Shown piece after piece: positions 40,154 through 47,168 of a DNA stretch of 52,243 bases. The DNA lies in the NCBI GenBank assembly GCA_023663915.1, contig JAMPGN010000004.1, positions 1-52,243 of the forward strand, read 5' to 3'. The first letter of the stretch is position 1. Each line of letters opens with the position of its first letter. Made by a program: the position numbers and the translations under genes. This DNA comes from Eubacterium sp. Its GTDB lineage: Bacteria; Bacillota_A; Clostridia; Lachnospirales; Lachnospiraceae. A model generated the notes under the pieces. It saw nothing but the letters and a program-made list of their open reading frames with translations. It was not told where the DNA came from and searched no databases.

Positions 40154-40630
40154 TTATACGCAAAACCCTCTGTTTGCAGAAGGATCGGCAATATTTTCCG
40201 TCAGTGTATTTCTGCCGTAAGTAAGCCCGGCATATACCGTCTGCGTATTTCCCATGACGGGAGCTGAAGTATCCTGACTTTCGATCTTTTGGTACGCTGC
40301 ATGCAACTGTCCGATCACCATACGGACATGTTCCAGACTCTCCCTGTCATTGTGCGAGGATGCCTTGACAAGCTCCCTGCTTACATAGAGATAAAGCTGC
40401 AAAAAATTCTGTGCCAGCTCATAATCAAAGTTCAAAGATGCTGTCAATTCGTTCATACATCCACGAATCTTACGAATCGCACTCCTATATTCCACCTTGT
40501 TATCCGCATCGAGCGCCACTTTTGCCTCATCTATATAATCCAAAACCATCTCATACAGAATCGTAATCATCTGCGTCTTATTCGCCTGTGAAATCCGCAA
40601 TGTATACTCCCGCTTCAATTCCTTGGTCAT
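40154..40630 (-). CDS. fliS: FliS-like flagellin chaperone
   Basis: 158 residues. The all-helical FliS core (about 1-120: YTLRISQANKTQMITILYEM, AIRKIRGCMNELTASLNFDY, FLQLYLYVSRELVKASSH) is followed by a 40-residue tail. FliS binds the flagellin C terminus in the cytosol and hands it to the export apparatus, which agrees with its place after the flagellin gene. ATG 40630 has GGAGGGGA 4-6 bases upstream; the frame is open further up, through the hairpin region, but without a binding site. It is longer than typical FliS (about 125-135) because of the tail. Confidence 0.85.
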   Translation of the reverse strand: MTKELKREYTLRISQANKTQMITILYEMVLDYIDEAKVALDADNKVEYRSAIRKIRGCMNELTASLNFDYELAQNFLQLYLYVSRELVKASSHNDRESLEHVRMVIGQLHAAYQKIESQDTSAPVMGNTQTVYAGLTYGRNTLTENIADPSANRGFCV

Positions 40631-40674
40631 ATTCCCCTCCATGCCATAAATGTTATGCTGTCTCCTCATCCCAC

Positions 40675-40762
40675 GGAGAATGCGCATTCCGCGCATTCTC
40701 CTAGACATGACTTAGTTATACTTAGGCAGCGTCCTTTGCTGCCTTAGTATAACTTCATGTCT
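40675..40762 (-). other. Double hairpin in the flagellin-fliS intergenic region
   Basis: Six bases after the flagellin stop, a long imperfect stem forms between 40738-40762 and 40703-40730 (about 24 pairs with a small bulge; loop at 40731-40737). A second, perfect 11-bp stem follows: GGAGAATGCGC with GCGCATTCTCC (40675-40685/40691-40701). Neither is followed by a T run. They probably stabilise the abundant flagellin message and reduce read-through to fliS. Confidence 0.75.
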
Positions 40763-40767
40763 TATTA

Positions 40768-41925
40768 TTACTGAAGAAGTTGCAATACCTGTGAAGGTCT
40801 CTCGTTCGCCTGCGCAAGCATGGACGTAGCCGCCTGGGAAATTACCTGCTCCGTCGTATAAGTGGTCATCTCTTCCGCCATATCTGCATCCATAATACGC
40901 GAGTAGGAAGCTGTCATATTCTCATTTGTGATGGAAAGATTACTTACCGTATGTTCTAGTCGATTCTGGTAAGCGCCCAGCCTGCTTCGCACATCCGATA
41001 CATACTTGATTGCTCCCTTGATCTCAACATTTGCATCATCACTGCTTTCCGCTGTCAATACGTTCGTCTTCTCTATTCCGAGTCTATCCAGGGAGATGGT
41101 CGGAATCCTGATCTCCAACTGCTGCCCCTCGTTTGCCCCGGTCTGCATATCCATGGAACCGATTCCAGTAATATCAATCTTTAACGGTCCCGCTGGATTA
41201 CCAGTCGGCGCACAGACCACACTGTTACCCGTTGCTGGCGGCGTAATCGCAAGCGTCATCTTAAAATCCTGATTGCCTGTGATTGTGATCTTATTCTGAG
41301 TTACCTCAGTAACTTCCACACCAGCCGGAAATTCCGGACCAAATTCAATTACCGGTGGCGTTGCATTTTTCATTGCTTCCAGATCAATCTTTCCTTCTGC
41401 ATCATATATTACTGTCAAGTTCTTGATGGTATACTCTTTCGCCACCACTTCATCACTATAATAATCCACCTTTGCAGCCTGGCTGTTTGTATAACCTCTC
41501 AAATCAAAACTGCCATCCAATAGCGGCTGTCCATTAAACTCCGTATCTCTAGCGATTCTTACCACTTCATCTTTTAACTGCTGTAATTCCTCATCCAACG
41601 TCTGGCGGTCTGTTGATGTGAGTGTTCCCGTCTCACCCTTCACAGCCAGCTCGTTCATTCTCTGCAGCATATCATGAACTTCCGTCAAAGCTCCATCCGC
41701 CGTCTCAATAATCGAGATACCTCTGTTGGAATTTTGTGTCGCTACTGCTATGCCTGCAATCTGGGTATTCATTCTGCGCCCGATCGCATAACCTGACGGA
41801 TTATCCTTCGATGCCGTAACTTTCAAACCAGATGAGAGTTTCTTAAGTGATTGGGATAATCTCTTATCCGATGCATTCAATGCGTTGTTCGCGTGCATTG
41901 CCGCTGAATTATAACTGATCTTCAT
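40768..41925 (-). CDS. hag: Flagellin
   Basis: 385 residues. The N-terminal D0/D1 helices (about 1-140) include LSSGLKVTASKDNPSGYAIG and FNGQPLLDGSFDLRG. The C-terminal D1/D0 part (about 290-385) includes ADMAEEMTTYTTEQVISQAA and ends ERPSQVLQLLQ. The central 150 residues are a variable surface domain (ITGNQDFKMTLAITPPATGN). It polymerises into the flagellar filament after export. AGGAGG precedes ATG. Only 30 bp separate it from the DUF6240-type gene, so it appears to share that gene's sigma-28-like promoter. Confidence 0.96.
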   Translation of the reverse strand: MKISYNSAAMHANNALNASDKRLSQSLKKLSSGLKVTASKDNPSGYAIGRRMNTQIAGIAVATQNSNRGISIIETADGALTEVHDMLQRMNELAVKGETGTLTSTDRQTLDEELQQLKDEVVRIARDTEFNGQPLLDGSFDLRGYTNSQAAKVDYYSDEVVAKEYTIKNLTVIYDAEGKIDLEAMKNATPPVIEFGPEFPAGVEVTEVTQNKITITGNQDFKMTLAITPPATGNSVVCAPTGNPAGPLKIDITGIGSMDMQTGANEGQQLEIRIPTISLDRLGIEKTNVLTAESSDDANVEIKGAIKYVSDVRSRLGAYQNRLEHTVSNLSITNENMTASYSRIMDADMAEEMTTYTTEQVISQAATSMLAQANERPSQVLQLLQ

Positions 41926-41955
41926 ATGAGTTCCTCCTGTCTATTCTTACGTTTC

Positions 41956-44900
41956 CTACTCTGTAATAACCGAAATAAACGCTTTGGCAATCTGGTACAA
42001 ATCCGCCGTCCGTGCCGACGATGATGTGTTTTCTGTCGTTTCTGCCTCGAACGAATTTAAATCGATTTCGCTGCTGTGAATGATTCCTATTTTACCGAGT
42101 TCCAACTTGTTCCATGCCAAGGACTCCACTGCATTTCCAAGGCTCTTGTGCAGGCTGTCACTCCGGCTCTGCATTTCCGCCGTTCCCGCAGATGTTGCAC
42201 ATGCAATGTAACCGGATACCTTGTTATTTCTAATACCAAACTCTGCTGCCACATCACCGTAACCCTGCGTGCTGAGAGTCGCTTTTACCTTGCCGCCGTC
42301 CTCTTTGCCATGCAATATTTTCAAGTGGATAGCTGTTGTCTCTCCATTGATTTCAACCGGTATCTGATAATTCTCTTCCTTCGCAAGATTCCCCGCCAGC
42401 GTAAGCTGTTTATGACAACTCTGAATCGCTTTCAAGTCAATGTACGATATGCCCGGAGCATATTGAGCTTCCTCCAGAACATCTTCATAAACCTGCTGCA
42501 TCTCTTCATAGGCATCCTGCGTGCTGTCTTTATCCGTCATGGATTCCAGCAGATGAGTTACCGCATTTTTCACTTTGTCCTTGTTATCGGATTCCGTATA
42601 TTCATTCAGCTTTTTATAGAGAGCACCGCGGCTGTTCATCAACATATTTGCCGCCGCCAGATTGTTGGCTGTCACCGGCTGTTTATTGTGCAGCAGTTCC
42701 TCAATGACTGCGTCATCCACCTCACAAGCCTGTCGGTATTCCTGTATCTGCTCTTCCTGGTAATCCTTCTCCGTGGCTGCATCTTGTTTCGCCATGCGGT
42801 CTGCAATATTTCCGACAATATCACGATAGGATTTCTGAAAACCTCTTTCGATCTGTCGCGTGATTGTCATACCCTTCTCGATTGCTGTAACACCGGCAAA
42901 GGCATCATCTATCATAAAATCCATACCGGCTTTTTTCCGGCTGCGTACCGCGCTCAGCAGATTCTTAAAAGAAAGTTCCGCTCCCATATTGACGACAGCG
43001 CCAACTGCAGCATCGTCAGTCTTTTCAAACTGCCTGAGCATACGGTAAATGCCAATATAAGCTGTTCTTTCCTCTTCTGTGATTGCCTTATTTCGATCTA
43101 ATTTATATAAAAACTTGCTATATTTCTCGGTCTCCTCTTCTTTCTCATACTGCATGGAGTCCAGATAATCATTGATTTCCGGTATCGTCATTTCCAAAGG
43201 ATTCTTGCCGTCACGAATCGTCTGTAGTACAACTGCCGGCGTCATCTTATCAATCACCCGATGAAGTTCCATATCAGAAGCCCTTACCGACTGAATATTT
43301 TCAAGGGACATTTCCATTTGGTTATATCCTAAGATCCGAACTGCGCGCTGATTCTCTTCATTGATTTCCAAGCCCAAATCTTCCAGAATCTTATCTGTAT
43401 TTTGAAATGCCCTCTGAATTGAATCACCCAGATCATCCCTTGGATCGGTCATCCACGTCTCATATTTCTGCTGTGCCTCCTCATAGCGGTTTCTTAATGT
43501 GCTGCCCTCTATGTGTACCTGATTTAAAGTAAAATCTTCATCCGTTACTTTAAATCTTCCCACAGATTCCACCGGAAGAAAAGGTATCTCCGCCACCTTA
43601 TTACGGGTTTCCGCATAAAGGGATGCTTTCTCCGATGCTCTGATATTATCCGATTCTCCAAACAAAACCTGCTTCTGCTGCGCCTCTATCTGCCTTAAAG
43701 CTTCCACAAGTTTCTCTAGTTCCGTAGTATCGATCGTATAACCGCTTTCCAGCAGCTTCCGATTCGTTTCGATCGTCATCATCAGACGAGCTTCTTCCAA
43801 CTGCCGCCTTGCCGTAATATTTTCCGGAATCTCAGAAGTTACTGCGTACTCTGTGGCATCACTTTTCGCCGTTCCATTATCCTGTCTGATATTCTGCTCC
43901 GGATATGCCTGTGCCTCTTTTGCTTCTTCCATAGGCTTTTCCATGGCTTTTTCCAGATTTACTAACGTCAGCTTTTTACCTTGCGCGACGGTCCGATCGA
44001 CTGCTTCCTCTGGAATCTTTGCAAACCGTTCCACATACTCCGCGGCTTTTTCGGTATTGCTCCTGCTGTCTGCGAGATTGGCTTCTTGCGCCCGCTTTCC
44101 ATCGGATATTGCTGCAGCGATTGCCGTCAAGACCTTTTTCTCATCCTGCGGAAATGTCAGACTGCCCAGCTGATTAAGAACTTTAGCTGTCTCCATTGTC
44201 AACGGCACGCCTTTTTCAATCAGCCATTTTGCACTTTCCAGCGTCTCCTCATTGACTTCTAATCCCGCCTCCTCCAAAACCTTTTCCATCTGAGGGCGCA
44301 ACTGCTGCCAATTATAATCCTCCGCCTTCTTCGCATAATAGCCTGGACCATCTGCATAGTAACCCCTGCCTTGTCTGTCTCCGTCCATGGTAGAACTGTA
44401 TTCCGCCAAATACAGATTATAAATAGTAGGCGCCTTATCATTTTCCACCATGTATTTCGTGGCGCCTTCCGTCAACTCTTGAAGTTCTGCAGCCTTATCA
44501 TAGGCTTTCTTGGCTTCCCGGACATTCTCCTCGGTCAAAGGAATATCATGCTTGGCAAACTGGTCAGCTAATTCTTTTGCAAACACCTCACTGCCTGTAA
44601 TTTCTTTTAAGGTTTCCATATCTAACTGGTCGGTATAGCCAACCACCTGTGTACCGCCTTTGATCAGTTCCGCCTTAATCGTATCGACAATGGTAACAAC
44701 TTCCTCTACATCCATATCTCCAACATGGTATCCATCCTCAACCATCTGGTTATAGTCTTCCGTAGACATAGTATTAGACATAACTGTCATATAGTCTCTC
44801 TGCGCGGCAACATCGATTTGCCCCGCTACCTGCATAACGTCTTCTGTGGTCTTTCCTTGACCCTTATAAGCTGTGTTATCCATAACTGTGCCAGAAATGT

Positions 44901-45015
44901 CTAATGCGAATGCACCCGTCTGATTCGTCTTCTCTGTACGGGTGTCCCGGTATGTAGTTGTCGTCACCTTGTCTACATTCTGATTCGTGTTGTTATTGTC
45001 AAAAGTAATCTTCAT
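41956..45015 (-). CDS. DUF6240-type large flagellar-operon protein with FliK-like C-terminal
   Basis: 1019 residues, soluble and acidic, with no signal peptide or membrane helix. Loosely repeated helical units recur through residues 150-860, each with the pattern L/I-T-x-E-N-x-x-x-A (DIPLTEENVREAKKAYDKA, GVPLTMETAKVLNQLG, MEMSLENIQSVRAS, QPVTANNLAAANML). The last 140 residues (EINGETTAIHLKILHG, KATLSTQGYGDVAAEFGIRN, then GYIACATSAG) resemble the beta-rich C-terminal domain of the hook-length protein FliK. It lies behind a sigma-28-like promoter and immediately before flagellin, so a secreted or flagellar role is likely. The DUF assignment is from memory. ATG 45015 with GGGGTG upstream is preferred. 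Confidence 0.75.
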   Translation of the reverse strand: MKITFDNNNTNQNVDKVTTTTYRDTRTEKTNQTGAFALDISGTVMDNTAYKGQGKTTEDVMQVAGQIDVAAQRDYMTVMSNTMSTEDYNQMVEDGYHVGDMDVEEVVTIVDTIKAELIKGGTQVVGYTDQLDMETLKEITGSEVFAKELADQFAKHDIPLTEENVREAKKAYDKAAELQELTEGATKYMVENDKAPTIYNLYLAEYSSTMDGDRQGRGYYADGPGYYAKKAEDYNWQQLRPQMEKVLEEAGLEVNEETLESAKWLIEKGVPLTMETAKVLNQLGSLTFPQDEKKVLTAIAAAISDGKRAQEANLADSRSNTEKAAEYVERFAKIPEEAVDRTVAQGKKLTLVNLEKAMEKPMEEAKEAQAYPEQNIRQDNGTAKSDATEYAVTSEIPENITARRQLEEARLMMTIETNRKLLESGYTIDTTELEKLVEALRQIEAQQKQVLFGESDNIRASEKASLYAETRNKVAEIPFLPVESVGRFKVTDEDFTLNQVHIEGSTLRNRYEEAQQKYETWMTDPRDDLGDSIQRAFQNTDKILEDLGLEINEENQRAVRILGYNQMEMSLENIQSVRASDMELHRVIDKMTPAVVLQTIRDGKNPLEMTIPEINDYLDSMQYEKEEETEKYSKFLYKLDRNKAITEEERTAYIGIYRMLRQFEKTDDAAVGAVVNMGAELSFKNLLSAVRSRKKAGMDFMIDDAFAGVTAIEKGMTITRQIERGFQKSYRDIVGNIADRMAKQDAATEKDYQEEQIQEYRQACEVDDAVIEELLHNKQPVTANNLAAANMLMNSRGALYKKLNEYTESDNKDKVKNAVTHLLESMTDKDSTQDAYEEMQQVYEDVLEEAQYAPGISYIDLKAIQSCHKQLTLAGNLAKEENYQIPVEINGETTAIHLKILHGKEDGGKVKATLSTQGYGDVAAEFGIRNNKVSGYIACATSAGTAEMQSRSDSLHKSLGNAVESLAWNKLELGKIGIIHSSEIDLNSFEAETTENTSSSARTADLYQIAKAFISVITE

Positions 45016-45059
45016 GCACACACCCCATGTAGTAGGTTTCTCTTTTCTGTTCACCCTTT

Positions 45060-45086
45060 ATTTCGGCATGGTTTACGAAATTCTTA
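45060..45086 (-). promoter_or_regulatory. Sigma-28 (SigD/FliA)-type promoter of the flagellin unit
   Basis: On the minus strand TAAG (45083-45086), 15 bases, then GCCGAAAT (45060-45067) match the class III flagellar promoter consensus TAAA-N15-GCCGATAA at 10 of 12 positions. It lies about 45 bp before the DUF6240-type start. Confidence 0.8.
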
Positions 45087-45143
45087 ACCCTTTGGTTTAA
45101 ATACACCGTATCCGATACAGAACGCTTCAAAGACCATATAATA

Positions 45144-45171
45144 AAAGGGACAACCTCACGATTATCCCTTT
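45144..45171 (-). terminator. Terminator of glgB
   Basis: AAAGGGACAA (45144-45153) pairs with TTATCCCTTT (45162-45171), 10 bp including one G-U, with an 8-base loop. On the minus strand it is followed by TATTATAT. It lies 35 bp after the glgB stop and upstream of the flagellar promoter. Confidence 0.78.
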
Positions 45172-45205
45172 CCAGAAATACATTTATAATTACCTATTCC
45201 GTCAA

Positions 45206-47143
45206 TCAGAATACAAACACCGCAGCCGTATAAGGCGGCAGATCAAACGAAATATGATAGTCCTTATAATTGCAAACTCCCTTGACCGCGGTAATCTCCG
45301 CCGGAATCTCGTGCCCGTTGCCGCCGAAACGCTTGTCGTCACTGTTTAAGAGCAGTTTGTATTTCTTTTTCTTCGGCACACCCACCATATAGTTTTCCCA
45401 CATCATGGGTGTCATATTAATCACGAACATGATGTTATTCTTGCCCGTCGCATCTTTCCGATAAAAACTGTATACACTGCGGTCGGAATCATCTGCGTTC
45501 AACCATTCAAACCCTTTCCAATCGTTATCGATCGAATAGAGCGCCGGATACTTACGGTACAGCTTTAAGAGTTCCTTCATATACTCGTGCATGCCCTTAT
45601 TCTGCTCTTCGCCAAGCAAGAACCAGTCAAGCTCCCTTGCCTCGCTCCACTCTCTTTCCTGCCCGAAATCCTGTCCCATAAACAAAAGTTTCTTTCCGGA
45701 ATGTCCAAACATATATGTGTATCCCAGACGCAGATTCGCATACTTATCCACCGGATAGCCCGGCATCTTATTGACCATGGAACACTTCAAATGAACCACT
45801 TCATCATGTGACAACGGCAAGATATAATTCTCGCTGTGATTGTAAGTCATGGCAAAAGTCATGGCATAGTGATTATTCTTGCGGAAGTACGGGTCAAGCT
45901 TCATATACTCGCAGAAATCATGCATCCATCCCATATTCCATTTGAAACTGAATCCAAGACCATCTTCTTCCACCTTGCCGGTTACTTTCGGCCATGCGGT
46001 AGATTCTTCCGCGATCGTCAAAAATCCCGGATATGTGCCGCGCACAACCGAATTGAGATGTTTAAAGAACTCGATCGCCTCAAGATTCTGGTTGCCGCCA
46101 TACTTATTAGGCACCCACTGTCCGTCCTGCTTACCGTAATCCAGATACAACATAGACGCAACTGCGTCCACACGAATGCCGTCAATATGATACTCTTTCA
46201 GCCAGAATAATGCGTTCGCGATTAGGAAATTCTTGACCTCATTCTTTCCGTAATTAAAAATCTTCGTGCCCCAATCGGGATGTTCACCAATCCGCGGATC
46301 GGGATGCTCGAAAACACACTGCCCGTCAAATCTACCAAGCCCGTGCGCGTCCGTGGCAAAATGCGCCGGAACCCAGTCCAGAATAACGCCTATTTTGTTG
46401 CGGTGAAGTTTATTGACCAGGTACATGAAATCATCCGGCGTACCGTGCCGCGACGTGGGCGCATAGTATCCCGTTACCTGATAGCCCCATGAACCGTCAA
46501 AGGGATATTCTGCTATCCCCATAAGCTCAATATGGGTATACTTCATTTCTTTTAAATATTCGACGATCCTGTCTGCAAACTCCCTATAATTATAGAAACC
46601 GTCCGGCGTGCCATCGGGATGCTTCATCCACGACCCGATATGGCATTCATAGATCGCCACGGGCTCCTTGTTGTAATCTTTGCCATTCCTGTCTGTCATC
46701 CATGCGCTGTCACTCCATTTAAACTTACTGATATCGTAAGTCTTAGAAGCGTTACCCGGACGCAATTCTGCATAATTGGCAAAAGGATCAGCCTTATACA
46801 GTTTCTCTCCGTAAGGGGTATGAATCAGGAACTTATACAATTCATTCTCCCCCACGCCTGGAATAAATAACTGGTAGATACCCGACGGTCCGATTTTCTC
46901 CATCGGATGGATCTCCTCATTCCAGTCATTGAACGTGCCAATCACATGCACGCTCGCCGCGTTCGGCGCCCATACGGCGAAGAACATACCTTTGACACCG
47001 TCTTCCACAGAAGGATGCGCACCCAGCTTCTTATAAATATCATAGTGCGATCCCTGTCCGAACACGTACTGGTCTGCCTCCGAAATAAAAACGCGGTTCT
47101 CCTCTACTTTCTCCACTGCTTTTTTTTGTTTTTTTGCTGCCAT
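45206..47143 (-). CDS. glgB: 1,4-alpha-glucan branching enzyme
   Basis: A 645-residue GH13 branching enzyme. A CBM48 domain (about 25-125) is followed by the (beta/alpha)8 barrel, with catalytic nucleophile Asp326 in DGIRVDAVASM, acid/base Glu in IAEESTAWP and transition-state Asp in LSHDEVVH. The C-terminal all-beta domain ends the protein. It introduces alpha-1,6 branches into glycogen in the cytosol. Three in-frame ATG codons occur in the first 16 bases; the third (47143) has GGGGG 8 bases before it. It follows the TPR/pseudo-AAA+ gene by 25 bp, and no other glg gene is adjacent. Confidence 0.96.
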   Translation of the reverse strand: MAAKKQKKAVEKVEENRVFISEADQYVFGQGSHYDIYKKLGAHPSVEDGVKGMFFAVWAPNAASVHVIGTFNDWNEEIHPMEKIGPSGIYQLFIPGVGENELYKFLIHTPYGEKLYKADPFANYAELRPGNASKTYDISKFKWSDSAWMTDRNGKDYNKEPVAIYECHIGSWMKHPDGTPDGFYNYREFADRIVEYLKEMKYTHIELMGIAEYPFDGSWGYQVTGYYAPTSRHGTPDDFMYLVNKLHRNKIGVILDWVPAHFATDAHGLGRFDGQCVFEHPDPRIGEHPDWGTKIFNYGKNEVKNFLIANALFWLKEYHIDGIRVDAVASMLYLDYGKQDGQWVPNKYGGNQNLEAIEFFKHLNSVVRGTYPGFLTIAEESTAWPKVTGKVEEDGLGFSFKWNMGWMHDFCEYMKLDPYFRKNNHYAMTFAMTYNHSENYILPLSHDEVVHLKCSMVNKMPGYPVDKYANLRLGYTYMFGHSGKKLLFMGQDFGQEREWSEARELDWFLLGEEQNKGMHEYMKELLKLYRKYPALYSIDNDWKGFEWLNADDSDRSVYSFYRKDATGKNNIMFVINMTPMMWENYMVGVPKKKKYKLLLNSDDKRFGGNGHEIPAEITAVKGVCNYKDYHISFDLPPYTAAVFVF

Positions 47144-47168
47144 AAGCATATCCCCCATTACTTTTATT

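Noticed and set aside
42076..43101. 341-codon plus-strand frame opposite the DUF6240-type gene
   Set aside because: No ribosome binding site and an odd composition rich in Cys, His, Phe and Arg; best explained as a shadow of the coding strand.
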